This document shows, piece by piece, positions 24,167-33,032 of a stretch of 46,477 bases of DNA (position 1 is the first letter of the stretch; every line of letters begins with the position of its first letter). Both the position numbers and the translations under genes were made by a program. The stretch covers positions 1-46,477 of the forward strand of contig JBBDNV010000207.1 in NCBI GenBank assembly GCA_040877415.1. The letters run 5' to 3'. The notes below the pieces were generated by a model. That model ran no database searches, was not told the origin of the DNA, and worked only from the letters and a program-made list of their open reading frames with translations. Origin of the DNA: JBBDNV01 sp040877415. GTDB taxonomy: Bacteria; Planctomycetota; Planctomycetia; Pirellulales; PALSA-1355.

Positions 24167-25537
24167 ATGAACGACCATCCCCAGAACCGACGGGTCCTAC
24201 CCCTGACACTCATTGCCGTGGTGCTTTTCGGCGGAGTGTTGACGCTTTCCGCCGCCGAAGAAGAAGACTTTGCCACGCTGGTCAAGCGCCTGCAACAGGA
24301 AAAACCGGCCTTCGCCGAGCGCCAACAGAAGTTGCTACAAGAGCGTTATGACCTGGCGGACCGACCGGCCGAGGGTGTCACGATGTCCAAGGGCAAGCCG
24401 GTGCAGGGGGGCGTGCGCGCGCGGCTGCCCAAGGGCACGACCTGGGCGAAGCTGGCCGCTTTGTCGCCGGACGAGATCAAGAGCAAAAACCTCTGGCCCG
24501 CCGGCTTTTTTCCCTTGCCGCATCCGCACCACGAAGCGGGGGGCATGGTCTTCCCGAAGCCGGAAATCGACGAAGTCAAAAAGCAGACCGAGCGCGACCT
24601 AGCGCGGTTTGATCTCGATTTTGATCTTCCGCAGCATTTCCTGCCCGAGTTCCCCGCGCCCATCTATCTGACCACCCGGCCGGATTTGGGCGACGTGTCG
24701 CGCGGTCAACTGGTAACGCTGGCCAACTTCAATGAGCTGTTCAAGGACATCCTGAATCCCAAGCAGCTCGAAGGCTTGCGGCTGCTGGTGACGCCGTTTG
24801 CCCAGGCGCAGTTCAACGGCACCGAAGACCGCCGCGCGCTGAAGGCTCACCAGGGCGTGGCCTGCCTGGACTGCCACGCCAACGGCCATACGAACGCCGC
24901 CACCCACACCGTCGGCGACATCCGCCCCAACGAGCACCGGCACCGCATCGACACGCCGTCGCTGCGGGGCGTCAACATCCAGCGCCTGTTCGGTTCGCAG
25001 CGGGCGATGAAGAGCGTGGAGGACTTTACCGAGTTTGAGCAGCGCGCCGCCTATTTTGACGGCGACCCTGTCCAAGCGCAAAAGAAGGGCGTCAACATCC
25101 TCGAGCGCGGCAGCCAGGTGCATTTCATGGCGGAAATGCAGGACCTGCTCGACTTCCCGCCGGCGCCGAAGCTGAATCTCCTGGGCAAGCTCGATCCGGC
25201 CAAAGCCACCGAGAGCGAGCTGCGCGGCCAGGCATTATTCTTTGGCAAGGCCCAGTGTGGGGAGTGCCACCCGGCCCCGTTCTACACCGACAACCTGATG
25301 CACAACCTGCAAGTAGAGCGTTTTTTCAACGAAAAGATGATCAACGGTCGCAAGGCATCCGCCGACGGCCCGATCAAAACCTTCCCGCTGCGTGGCATCA
25401 AGGACTCGCCGCCCTACCTTCACGACGACCGCTTGTTGACGCTGGAGGACACGGTTGAGTTCTTCAACCTCGTCCTGGGAGTCAAGTTGAACGACCAGGA
25501 GAGGAAGGACCTGGTCGCGTTCCTGCGGACGCTGTAG
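24167..25537 (+). CDS. Di-haem cytochrome c peroxidase/MauG-like protein
   Basis: The 456-residue protein has a signal peptide (about 1-30, ending LSAA) and two c-type haem sites, CLDCH at 233-237 and CGECH at 364-368. The second half, with RGQALFFGKAQCGECHPAP, GIKDSPPYLHDDRLLTLEDT and VEFFNLVLGVKLNDQERKDL, is typical of the MauG/bacterial cytochrome c peroxidase superfamily. The N-terminal 200 residues are an extension with no match I know. It should be periplasmic and do peroxide-dependent electron transfer or oxidation. The ATG at 24167 has GAGGAG nine bases upstream. It stands alone; the hairpin pair after 25588 may end its transcript. Confidence 0.9.
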   Translation: MNDHPQNRRVLPLTLIAVVLFGGVLTLSAAEEEDFATLVKRLQQEKPAFAERQQKLLQERYDLADRPAEGVTMSKGKPVQGGVRARLPKGTTWAKLAALSPDEIKSKNLWPAGFFPLPHPHHEAGGMVFPKPEIDEVKKQTERDLARFDLDFDLPQHFLPEFPAPIYLTTRPDLGDVSRGQLVTLANFNELFKDILNPKQLEGLRLLVTPFAQAQFNGTEDRRALKAHQGVACLDCHANGHTNAATHTVGDIRPNEHRHRIDTPSLRGVNIQRLFGSQRAMKSVEDFTEFEQRAAYFDGDPVQAQKKGVNILERGSQVHFMAEMQDLLDFPPAPKLNLLGKLDPAKATESELRGQALFFGKAQCGECHPAPFYTDNLMHNLQVERFFNEKMINGRKASADGPIKTFPLRGIKDSPPYLHDDRLLTLEDTVEFFNLVLGVKLNDQERKDLVAFLRTL

Positions 25538-25587
25538 GCTACAAGCATGAGGGGACAAGATCGTTAACTGGGATTCGCGAGCCAGTG

Positions 25588-25664
25588 ACGTGCCACCGGT
25601 CGCGGGCGTGCGGCCGGTGGCACGTCTGTTTGACGTCACATGCTCACGCTCGGGCGTGAGCATG
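25588..25664. repeat. Pair of perfect hairpins between the cytochrome gene and sufU
   Basis: ACGTGCCACCGG (25588-25599) pairs with CCGGTGGCACGT (25614-25625), and CATGCTCACGC (25639-25649) with GCGTGAGCATG (25654-25664). TGACGTCA lies between them. The second hairpin followed by GCACC resembles the degenerate palindrome at 42358, so this is a dispersed repeat family. It may also serve as a transcript end for the cytochrome gene. The rest of 25538-25782 is empty. Confidence 0.7.
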
Positions 25665-25782
25665 GCACCAGGAAAATCGCACCGGGGCCACGTCTTGTTG
25701 GTTTCGGCACGCAGCCATAGGATTGATTGACCCAGCGTGCTTGTTCGCGGTGAGGGTATCAACCTATCGGCTTGATCTGACG

Positions 25783-26202
25783 ATGCCGCTCGAAGAAGAC
25801 GAACTGTACCAGCAGCGAATTCTGGATCACTACGAGGAGCCGTTTCATCGCGGGCCTTGCCCGCTCGCGACGCACGCGCACGAGGACGAAAACCCGCTGT
25901 GCGGCGACGTGGTGCGGGTGGAGCTGGCCGTCGAGCCGGACGGCAAGATTCGCGACGCTTACTTCGAGGGCGAGGGCTGCTGCATCAGCCAGGCCTCGGC
26001 GTCGATGCTGGTGGAGCGGATGAACGGCCGGCGAGTTGACGACGTGAAGTGCTTTACGGCCGAGGATATGCTCGCGCTCGTCGGGGCCAGGCTGACGCCC
26101 AATCGTCAAAAGTGCTGTCTGCTGCCGTGGCGGGCGCTGCAAACGGCCATCTATTCGCCCGTCGCCGGCAACGGGGCGCGCACCCGCGACGCTCCCCACT
26201 GA
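25783..26202 (+). CDS. sufU: SufU-type Fe-S cluster assembly protein
   Basis: The 139-residue protein carries the three SufU/IscU cysteine positions: Cys40 in NPLCGD, Cys66 in GEGCCISQASASML and Cys111 in RQKCCLLPW, each of the last two with an adjacent second cysteine. ILDHYEEPFHRG near the N-terminus matches the family's 'IxDHxxxPxxxG'. SufU accepts sulfur from SufS through zinc-ligated cysteine exchange or serves as a scaffold. It lies 29 bases before sufS, so the two are cotranscribed; in many Firmicutes sufU follows sufS instead. No clear ribosome site precedes the ATG at 25783. The tail after residue 125 is low-complexity. Confidence 0.87.
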   Translation: MPLEEDELYQQRILDHYEEPFHRGPCPLATHAHEDENPLCGDVVRVELAVEPDGKIRDAYFEGEGCCISQASASMLVERMNGRRVDDVKCFTAEDMLALVGARLTPNRQKCCLLPWRALQTAIYSPVAGNGARTRDAPH

Positions 26203-26231
26203 GTGTTTTGACCGGACACAAGGGGCGGCCC

Positions 26232-27497
26232 ATGAAAACCGCTAGCCCGACGGCACTCGACGTCGAGCGCCTCCGCGCCGACTTTCCGATCCTGGCCAGC
26301 GTGCTGCACCGCTCGGCCGAACGGCCGGGCGTGCCGCTCGTGTATCTGGACAACGCCGCCACGACCCAGCGTCCGCGGCAGGTGATCCGCTCGATCGTGG
26401 ACACTTACGAGAAGCATTACGCCAACGTGCACCGGGGCGTCCACTGGCTGAGCGACCAGTCGACCGATCTTTATGAAGACGCCCGGGCGAAGGTGCGGAA
26501 CTTTATCGGCGCGCCGTCGGGCGAGCAGGTGATCTTTACGCACGGGACGACCGAGGGCATCAACCTGGTGGCCCGCAGTTGGGGCGACGCGAATCTGGGG
26601 CCGGGCGACGAAATCCTGCTTACCGAAATGGAGCATCATTCCAACATCGTTCCCTGGCAGCAGGCTGCGGCTCGCTCGGGTGCCGTGGTTCGATTCTTGC
26701 CGATCACGGACGACGGGCAGTTGGCGCTCGAAACGCTCGACGAGTTTCTTACGCCCAAGACTCGCATCGTGGCGGTGGCGGCGGTTTCCAACGTGTTGGG
26801 CACGATCAACCCGCTCGCGCCCTTCATCGCCCGGGCGCACGAGGCGGGGGCGCTGGTGTTGGTCGACGCGGCGCAAAGCGTCCCCCATCAGCACACCGAC
26901 GTTGCGGAGCTGGACGCCGATTTCCTGGTCTTTTCCGGCCACAAGATGCTCGCCCCGACAGGCGTGGGCGTGCTTTACGGCCGCCGCGAGCTCTTGGATG
27001 CGATGCCGCCCTTTCTGGGCGGCGGCAGCATGATCCGCCGCGTGACCACCGCCGGGTTCGAGCCGGCCGAGCTGCCGGCGAAGTTCGAGGCGGGCACGCC
27101 GCCGATTGTGCCGGCGATCGGCTTGGGCGCCGCGATCGACTATCTGGCGGCGGTGGGAATGGACGCCATCGGCGAGCACGAACGGCGATTGTGCACGCTG
27201 GCGCACGAAGTGTTGGGCGCGATCGGCGGGCTCAAAATCCTCGGCCCGGGGCCCGAGCGCACCGGCGGCATCGTCAGCTTCACGCTCGAGCGCGTGCACG
27301 CGCACGACGTGGCGCAGATTCTCGACCGCCATGGAGTCGCGGTGCGCGCCGGGCATCATTGCGCCATGCCGCTGCACAAGCGGCTGGGCATCACCGCCAG
27401 CACCCGGGCCAGCTTTTACCTCTACAACACGCCGGCCGAAGTCGAGCAACTGGGCCGCGCCATCGAAGACACCAAGCGCATCTTCCGGAGGAAGTAG
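26232..27497 (+). CDS. sufS: Cysteine desulfurase SufS
   Basis: The 421-residue PLP enzyme releases sulfur from cysteine for Fe-S cluster assembly in the cytoplasm. LVYLDNAATTQRP near the N-terminus, TEMEHHSNIVPWQ and VDAAQSVPH are standard, the PLP lysine is Lys238 in SGHKMLAP, and the persulfide cysteine is Cys377 in RAGHHCAMPL, the type II (SufS) form with a short loop. FYLYNTPAEVEQL ends the protein as in other group II desulfurases. The ATG at 26232 has AAGGGG upstream. It is cotranscribed with sufU and convergent with the TPR gene; a strong palindrome lies between them. Confidence 0.95.
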   Translation: MKTASPTALDVERLRADFPILASVLHRSAERPGVPLVYLDNAATTQRPRQVIRSIVDTYEKHYANVHRGVHWLSDQSTDLYEDARAKVRNFIGAPSGEQVIFTHGTTEGINLVARSWGDANLGPGDEILLTEMEHHSNIVPWQQAAARSGAVVRFLPITDDGQLALETLDEFLTPKTRIVAVAAVSNVLGTINPLAPFIARAHEAGALVLVDAAQSVPHQHTDVAELDADFLVFSGHKMLAPTGVGVLYGRRELLDAMPPFLGGGSMIRRVTTAGFEPAELPAKFEAGTPPIVPAIGLGAAIDYLAAVGMDAIGEHERRLCTLAHEVLGAIGGLKILGPGPERTGGIVSFTLERVHAHDVAQILDRHGVAVRAGHHCAMPLHKRLGITASTRASFYLYNTPAEVEQLGRAIEDTKRIFRRK

Positions 27498-27551
27498 AAT
27501 CGCTAGCCCGATGCAGCAGTTTTGAAGTTGCGTATCGGCCGTTAACCATTT

Positions 27552-27644
27552 AGCCCCCGGCTTTGCCGGGGGATTCCTCGCTCGCGTAGGAGAACGACCC
27601 GTCGAGCGCCGCGGTACAACGATCCCCCGGCAAAGCCGGGGGCT
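27552..27644. terminator. Nested GC palindromes between convergent genes
   Basis: AGCCCCCGGCTTTGCCGGGG (from 27552) folds on itself through CCCCCGGC/GCCGGGGG, and 27622-27644 is its reverse complement, so each arm is a hairpin and the two arms can also pair with each other. It lies between sufS and the converging TPR gene and could stop transcription from both sides. There is no U-tract, and the same wording is a common dispersed repeat, so the terminator role is inference. Confidence 0.55.
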
Positions 27645-27688
27645 GACCGACGATGCGCACCAGAAAAAATCGCGAGCGTGGGTGCGCG

Positions 27689-29665
27689 CTACTTGGTGGC
27701 GGCTTCGGATTCGTAGCGGGCGGCCAGCTCGGAGCACTTTCGCGCCTCGTCCAAGTCGCCCAGGGCCTCGTGCATGCTGGCCAGGTTGTTGTAGGGAATC
27801 GCCAGCGCCCGAGTCGCCAGGGCTCCGTCGCGGACGGCTTGCTCCATAAACTTCAGACCCTGGCTCGTCAGCCGCAGCGCCTCGGGACGATTGTTTAGCT
27901 CCCAATAAGAGACCGCCATGCTGACGAACGTCTCGCCCTGCGTGCCGGCGTTGACGGCGGCGACGGGCACGGGTTTCTCCAACAACGGCGCGGCCCGGTC
28001 ATACCACCCAACCGCCAGGGTGTGGTCGCCTCGCTCGACCGCGTACACGGCGCCCAGCAGGTAGCTCAATTGCCCGCGCTCGTAGCTGTACATGGGCAGC
28101 CGCGCGGCGAGGGGCGAGCTTTCGTCGAAAAGCACAATCGCGGCCTTGGCCAGCTTGATCGCCTCGTCGGGCTGGTGGCGCGCGGCGGTGATTTCGACGG
28201 CGTGGCTGAGGCCATTGGCGATTTCCCAGGCCAGCCGGGCGCGGTAGGCCGGATCGGCGGCCCCGTCGACCATCCGCTTGCCGTGCTGCTGGATGCCGCG
28301 AATCCATTTGCTCGCCTCAGGCGGCTCGGCGATGCCGGCTAGCGCCGCCAGCGCCCCGGCGTAAACTCGCAAGTACACCTCGGCATCGCCGCGCTCGTTG
28401 GCCAGCATCTCGTCGGCGAACGAGGCGGCCCGATCGATCCACTTCGGAACGACTTTCGATTTCTGCTGCCAACGTCCCCAGCCGACGTCGTAAGCCACGG
28501 CCAGATGCGCGTCGACGAGCAACTCCTTGGCCGCGCGCCTTACGACGTAGCGCTCGTGACGGGCCAAAGGCTCGGCCAGCTTGATGGCCTGCCGGTGATG
28601 CTTGATCGCGCCGGCGTAGTCGCGATCGCTCGACTTGGCCAGGTAATCGCCCCATTGGCACCAGGCGCCGGCCGCGACGACGTCCGGCACGTTGGGCTGG
28701 TCGAGCACGTCGCGCACGCGGGAGATCGCCTGCGGATAGTCGCCCGCGGCGGCCAACACGCGGGCCAAGCACAAGCGATGTGCCGGCTGGTCAGGCTCCA
28801 GCTCGATCGCCTTTTGGGCGGCGGTGAGCGCGGCGTCCAGGTCGCCGCTGCGAAGCGAAACTTCCGCGTGCAGGCGATGGGCCAGGCCGCTATCGGGCGC
28901 CAGCTCGAGCGCTTGCCGGACATCGGCCAGGCAATCGGCGTAACGCGTCGTCAGGCGGACCTCGGCCCGGGCCAGAAACGCCTGGGCATCAATCTTCTCG
29001 ACGACGACTTGAAATACGCGCGGCGGATTGGATCGAGGCACGTAGCCCAACAGCACGCCGCGCGGCGGATACGCGGCGCCCAGCAATTCGCCCTGCTCGT
29101 CGTACACCGCGACCGGCTCGACGTCGTCGATTGCCAGTCGAACGGCGACGACCGCAATCGCCAGCGGCTGTTCGACGTGAACCGACAGCGAGTCGACCAC
29201 GTCCTCGACAATCGTGGCCCGCACGCGGCCCAACTTGTCGAGCTGGTACATTTCGCGCGCGCCGCCGGCAATCCTTTCGACCTGCCGCGGCTTGCCCCAT
29301 TTTTCGTGCAGCTCCTGGCGTGTCGTACTGCCCGGACGCACCCCGTCCAAGCTGGCCGGGTCGAGTGAAGGGCGCGTCGCCTTTTTTTCGGCTGCCGGTT
29401 TTTCCTCGATTCGGGCGGCGGCTGGCGGCTTATCGCCGCTCACTTCGGTCGGCTTGTCCGCGGGTTTGCCTGCGACGGGCGCCGCCTTCTCGCCCTTCTC
29501 CTCGGAGACGGGCGGCTCGGGCTGGGCCGGCGGAGCATCGCCACTTTCGGCTTCGACGTCCTGCCCGCGGCAGATCGAAGGAGAAGCGGCGACGCCCAAA
29601 GCGGCGGCGTACAGTGCCAGAACGAAAACCGCCGGCGGAATCGATCGACGCAGTTGGATATACAT
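27689..29665 (-). CDS. Exported tetratricopeptide-repeat protein
   Basis: The 658-residue protein starts at ATG 29665 (GGGAGGAA eight bases upstream) with a signal peptide (about 1-30). A disordered Pro/Glu/Lys-rich segment (about 35-100) follows, then a small domain around VRPGSTTRQELHEKWGKPR resembling a SmpA/BamE-like motif (GxTxxEVxxxxGxP). From about residue 240 to the end there are repeated helical pairs with TPR features, for example DSGLAHRLHAEVSLRSGDLD, DQPAHRLCLARVLAAAGDYP and a final LASMHEALGDLDEARKCSE. It is probably a periplasmic scaffold for protein contacts. It is not in an obvious operon. Confidence 0.85.
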   Translation of the reverse strand: MYIQLRRSIPPAVFVLALYAAALGVAASPSICRGQDVEAESGDAPPAQPEPPVSEEKGEKAAPVAGKPADKPTEVSGDKPPAAARIEEKPAAEKKATRPSLDPASLDGVRPGSTTRQELHEKWGKPRQVERIAGGAREMYQLDKLGRVRATIVEDVVDSLSVHVEQPLAIAVVAVRLAIDDVEPVAVYDEQGELLGAAYPPRGVLLGYVPRSNPPRVFQVVVEKIDAQAFLARAEVRLTTRYADCLADVRQALELAPDSGLAHRLHAEVSLRSGDLDAALTAAQKAIELEPDQPAHRLCLARVLAAAGDYPQAISRVRDVLDQPNVPDVVAAGAWCQWGDYLAKSSDRDYAGAIKHHRQAIKLAEPLARHERYVVRRAAKELLVDAHLAVAYDVGWGRWQQKSKVVPKWIDRAASFADEMLANERGDAEVYLRVYAGALAALAGIAEPPEASKWIRGIQQHGKRMVDGAADPAYRARLAWEIANGLSHAVEITAARHQPDEAIKLAKAAIVLFDESSPLAARLPMYSYERGQLSYLLGAVYAVERGDHTLAVGWYDRAAPLLEKPVPVAAVNAGTQGETFVSMAVSYWELNNRPEALRLTSQGLKFMEQAVRDGALATRALAIPYNNLASMHEALGDLDEARKCSELAARYESEAATK

Positions 29666-29897
29666 GACGGGTTCCTCCCGAACCACGGTCATTGAGCACC
29701 GCCGTTTGGGGCGTCACCAAGCGCGCGCGATTTGATTCGCAGGCGCAGCCCCATGCGGCCGAGCTTGGAAAATGGCGGCAAAGTATGACGCACGCTTCCA
29801 TTTGCGCCTAGGCCAAGGGCCGCGGTTTGACAAGCTCGGGCGCTTCGTCGATGCGGGGTGTTCGCGCGGACAATGCCAGCTAGCACGGTGGCATCGA

Positions 29898-29961
29898 GGG
29901 GACAGGTACCGAGCGAGGATTTTTGCTCACGAAAACCGGTTCGTGCTCGGAGCCAGTCCCC
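29898..29961. repeat. REP-like hairpin with GGGGACAGG termini
   Basis: GGGGACAGGTACCGAGC (29898-29914) pairs with GCTCGGAGCCAGTCCCC (29945-29961) with three mismatches; the loop contains the inner arms TTTTTGCTCACGAAAA. It lies 12 bases after the stop of the MnmE-like gene. Elements with GGGGACAGG ends are dispersed in planctomycete genomes; those moved by REP-associated tyrosine transposases look similar. No such transposase is in the window. Confidence 0.65.
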
Positions 29962-29972
29962 TTCATTTCCAG

Positions 29973-31115
29973 CTAGCAAGGGCGGAATCTTGCGAGCAGC
30001 GACTGGGCCCGCGCGATCTGGCCGGCGGCAAGTGCCGCACGGGCCGCGGCCAAAGCATCGACGTGCCAGGGCAAAAACGGCATCGGCTGGCCTTCCGGCG
30101 GAGCATCGCCCACCAGGTGCTCGGCGATCGCGCGCTCGAGCTTGTCCATGCCGTCGCCGCCTAGCGCGCTGGTGCGGATTCCCGGCCGCTCGCGCAGCTC
30201 ATCGTCGACCGCCAGATCGCACTTGTTGAAAACGCGCAAGGCGCCGGGCCGCTCCCGCGACAAGGTCTCGTCATCGCTCGACCAGGGCCTGCTTGCGTCG
30301 AAGACCAACACGACCAGATCGGCCGCCCGCAGCATGTCGCGCGCCAGTCGCATGCCGGCGGCTTCCAGCGGGTCGGCGGCGGCGCGCAAGCCGGCCGTAT
30401 CGGCCAATTCAATCGGCCACCCGTCGACGGCGGCGGCCGCCGTCACCACGTCGCGCGTCGTGCCGGGCGTGGCGTGCACGATCGCGCGCTCATAGCCAAC
30501 CAAGGCGTTGATGAGGCTGCTTTTGCCGACGTTGGGACTGCCGGCCAACACGACTTTCCACGGTTCGACCAGATGGCGGCCGAGCGCGGACCAGCGCACC
30601 AGCGTGTCGATGCCGGCAATGGCCCGCGCGGCTTCGCCGGCGGCGACCAGCCGGTTGATTTCATCAAGAGCGCGGCCGAGGGCGCCAGCGTGCTGGTCCC
30701 ACAGGATCATTGCGGTGCGCTCGGTTGGCGCGGCGGCCAGAGCAATCCGGGCGTCGGCGGCAAGGGGATCGCTGAGCGATCGGCGGATCCACTCCTGCCA
30801 GGTGATTTCCCGGCAGCCGCGCTCGACGAGCGCGGCGACGATCGCGCCAGCCGCCGCACGGCCGCCGTGACAGTGGAGCTCGACGCGATCGACCGCGCGG
30901 CGGCAAACGACAATCTCCTCGCCGGAGTTCGCGGATTGCCAGCGTCCGAAGGCGATTCGCCCACAAGGGTAATCGTCGAGCGGCCGGCGGCTCGCCGGGT
31001 GAAACAACTCGCCGACGACGCGGGCCGCGTCGGGGCCCTCGACCAGCAGGCTGGCCACCGCGCCGCGGTTGGGGCTGGTCAGGAGCACGACCCAGGTACC
31101 CGATTGCGATCTCAC
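29973..31115 (-). CDS. MnmE/TrmE-like GTPase, shortened
   Basis: The 380-residue protein begins at a GTG whose GTGA overlaps the coaX stop, a translational coupling signal. The N-terminal folate-binding-like TrmE domain is recognisable (VEGPDAARVVGELF, VELHCHGGRAAAGAIV). The GTPase domain is complete: GSPNVGKSS, GTTRD, DTAGL, NKCD and TSALGG. MnmE modifies the wobble uridine of certain tRNAs with MnmG and needs a C-terminal Cys in the motif (F)CIGK; here the C-terminus ends LLARFRPC with no such motif, and the protein is about 70 residues shorter than the family. It is therefore probably a paralogue without the tRNA-modification step. Confidence 0.82.
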   Translation of the reverse strand: MRSQSGTWVVLLTSPNRGAVASLLVEGPDAARVVGELFHPASRRPLDDYPCGRIAFGRWQSANSGEEIVVCRRAVDRVELHCHGGRAAAGAIVAALVERGCREITWQEWIRRSLSDPLAADARIALAAAPTERTAMILWDQHAGALGRALDEINRLVAAGEAARAIAGIDTLVRWSALGRHLVEPWKVVLAGSPNVGKSSLINALVGYERAIVHATPGTTRDVVTAAAAVDGWPIELADTAGLRAAADPLEAAGMRLARDMLRAADLVVLVFDASRPWSSDDETLSRERPGALRVFNKCDLAVDDELRERPGIRTSALGGDGMDKLERAIAEHLVGDAPPEGQPMPFLPWHVDALAAARAALAAGQIARAQSLLARFRPC

Positions 31116-31915
31116 CGCGACCCCTTTGGCGGCGCCGCGCCGTCGGCGGCAATCGCAATGCCGGCCAGCGTCAGGTGCGGCACAAACCGCGGCGGCCGCG
31201 CGCTCTCGGCGGCCAGAACGCCGGCGAACAAGGGTCCGGCGCCGCCGGTCAAAAAGATTTGAGCTGCCAGCGGATCCGGGGCCAATTGCGCGACCAATTC
31301 GCGCACGCCGCCGACCGCGCCCCAGTACAAGCCGGAACGGATGGCCTCGATCGACGATTTGCCCAGCGCCGGCGGCGGCTCGGTGACGTCGACCAGCGGC
31401 AACAGGTCGGTGAATTCGTGAAGTGCCCTGGCGCTGGTGCCAATGCCGGGCAAAATGGCGCCGCCGACAAAAGCCCCTTTGGCCGACACCAGGTCGACGG
31501 TCAGCGCCGATCCCATGTCGATCACGATGGCGGGCTCGCCGGGCTCGCGAATCCGATTGACGGCCACGGCATTGGCCAGCCGATCCATGCCGACGCGTTC
31601 GGGATGCGCCAATTCGACGACCAGCGGCAGATCGGTGTCGGCCAATTGCCGCACGCTTGTCACGCCCGCTTGTTTGAGCCAATCGACTAGCCGAGCCGTG
31701 GCCGGGCGGTTCACGCTGGCAATCCACCAGTCGTGGTCCGCCGGTCCCTGGGGAAAGGTGGCCGCCAGGTCCGACTCGGTCCAGTCCAAGCCGACCGAAG
31801 CGGCGCGCGCCGCGTGCGGCAGCGGCTCAGCAAACGGATGTTCGAACACGCCAATCTTGACGCGGCTGTTTCCCACGTCGACCGCCACCAGTGGAAACCG
31901 TTTCGCGCTTGCCAT
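31112..31915 (-). CDS. coaX: Type III pantothenate kinase
   Basis: The 267-residue enzyme phosphorylates pantothenate in the first committed step of coenzyme A synthesis. It has the ASKHA-fold motifs of CoaX: VDVGNSRVKIG at the N-terminus (phosphate loop), HPERVGMDRLANAVA, the second nucleotide loop VIDMGSALTVDLV, and FVGGAILPGIGTSARAL. FLTGGAGPLF marks the last part of the fold. It starts ten bases downstream of the obg stop and overlaps the GTPase gene at 31112-31115. Grouping of coaX with obg and a GTPase gene probably reflects a housekeeping operon. Confidence 0.92.
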   Translation of the reverse strand: MASAKRFPLVAVDVGNSRVKIGVFEHPFAEPLPHAARAASVGLDWTESDLAATFPQGPADHDWWIASVNRPATARLVDWLKQAGVTSVRQLADTDLPLVVELAHPERVGMDRLANAVAVNRIREPGEPAIVIDMGSALTVDLVSAKGAFVGGAILPGIGTSARALHEFTDLLPLVDVTEPPPALGKSSIEAIRSGLYWGAVGGVRELVAQLAPDPLAAQIFLTGGAGPLFAGVLAAESARPPRFVPHLTLAGIAIAADGAAPPKGSR

Positions 31916-31925
31916 CGCGTATTTC

Positions 31926-32918
31926 TCAAGGGCGCCGGTCGAGCGCGCCGGTCACTGAGTGCAGTAACTGGTCGAGGCCAGCACCGGTGACGGACGAAAT
32001 GGCCGGCACGGGGCGGCCAAGTTCGCGCTCGAGCGCTAGGCGAACGTCGGCGGCGCCGGGCAATTCGGCCTTGCTCACAACGACGATTTCGGGCCGGCGG
32101 GCCAGATCGTCATCATACTGCTCCAGCTCGCGGCGGACGACCCGATAGTTCGCCACCGGCTCGCTGCCGTCGGCCGGCTGGGGCTCGACCAGGTGCACCA
32201 GAATGCCGGCCCGTTGGATGTGCTTGAGAAACTCGTGCCCCAACCCGGCGCCGGCGTGCGCTCCTTCGATCAAGCCCGGTATGTCGGCCATAACGAATGA
32301 CCTGTCAGGGCCGACCGAAACGATGCCGAGGTGGGGATGCTTGGTGGTGAAGGGGTATTCGGCGATTTCGGGTCGAGCCCGCGATAGCCGGCTCAAGAGG
32401 GTGCTTTTGCCGGCGTTGGGTTTGCCGATGAGTCCGACGTCGGCGATGACCTTGAGCTCGAGTCGCAGCGCGCGCGATTCGGGCTCTCCGCCGGGAGTGA
32501 ACTTTCGGGGTGCGCGGTTGGTGGCGGTTTTGAAGCGGAGATTCCCTTTGCCGCCTTTGCCGCCGCGCGCGGCGACGACGCTTTCGCCGGGCGCGGCCAG
32601 ATCTTTTAGGACGTGGCCCCGCCGGGCGTCGATCACCAGGGTTCCGGGGGGCACTTCGATGAGCAGGTCCGGGCCGTTTTTACCGTGGCAGGCGGCGCCG
32701 GTCCCGGACCCGCCGTTTTGGGCTTTCCAATGGCGGCGTCCGGAAAGAGCCGCCAGGCTGTCGATGCCCGCGGTGGCCGCGACGATCACGCTGCCGCCGT
32801 GCCCGCCGTCGCCGCCGTCGGGGCCGCCGCGCGGCACGAACTTTTCGCGGCGGAAGCTCACGCAGCCGTCGCCGCCGCGTCCGGCTTCGACTTGGATGGT
32901 CACGGAATCGACGAACAT
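31926..32918 (-). CDS. obg: GTPase Obg/CgtA
   Basis: The 330-residue GTPase takes part in assembly of the large ribosomal subunit. It has a complete glycine-rich Obg fold (1-158; GRGGDGCVSFRREKFVPRGG, GGHGGSV, VPPGT). The G domain has IGKPNAGKSTLLSRL, the switch region PFTTKHPHLG and DIPGLIEGAHAGAGLGHEFL. The G4 motif reads VVSKAEL where many Obg have NKxD, a known variant in the family. The C-terminal OCT domain is absent. The ATG at 32918 gives the family-standard start MFVDSVTIQVEAG; upstream ribosome signal is weak. It follows rpmA on the same strand. Confidence 0.95.
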   Translation of the reverse strand: MFVDSVTIQVEAGRGGDGCVSFRREKFVPRGGPDGGDGGHGGSVIVAATAGIDSLAALSGRRHWKAQNGGSGTGAACHGKNGPDLLIEVPPGTLVIDARRGHVLKDLAAPGESVVAARGGKGGKGNLRFKTATNRAPRKFTPGGEPESRALRLELKVIADVGLIGKPNAGKSTLLSRLSRARPEIAEYPFTTKHPHLGIVSVGPDRSFVMADIPGLIEGAHAGAGLGHEFLKHIQRAGILVHLVEPQPADGSEPVANYRVVRRELEQYDDDLARRPEIVVVSKAELPGAADVRLALERELGRPVPAISSVTGAGLDQLLHSVTGALDRRP

Positions 32919-33032
32919 GGAAACAGTGCTAAATCGCAAGCGGGACTTCGAACGCGGCGGCAATAAAAAAGGGGGTCGACCCGAGTCGGGCCACAATCGC
33001 CAAATCGATTGACGAATCGGATGCGCGCCGGC

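Noticed and set aside
26151..27905. 584-codon open frame on the minus strand over sufS
   Set aside because: It is antisense to SufS, whose catalytic motifs are intact, and crosses the 27552 palindromes.
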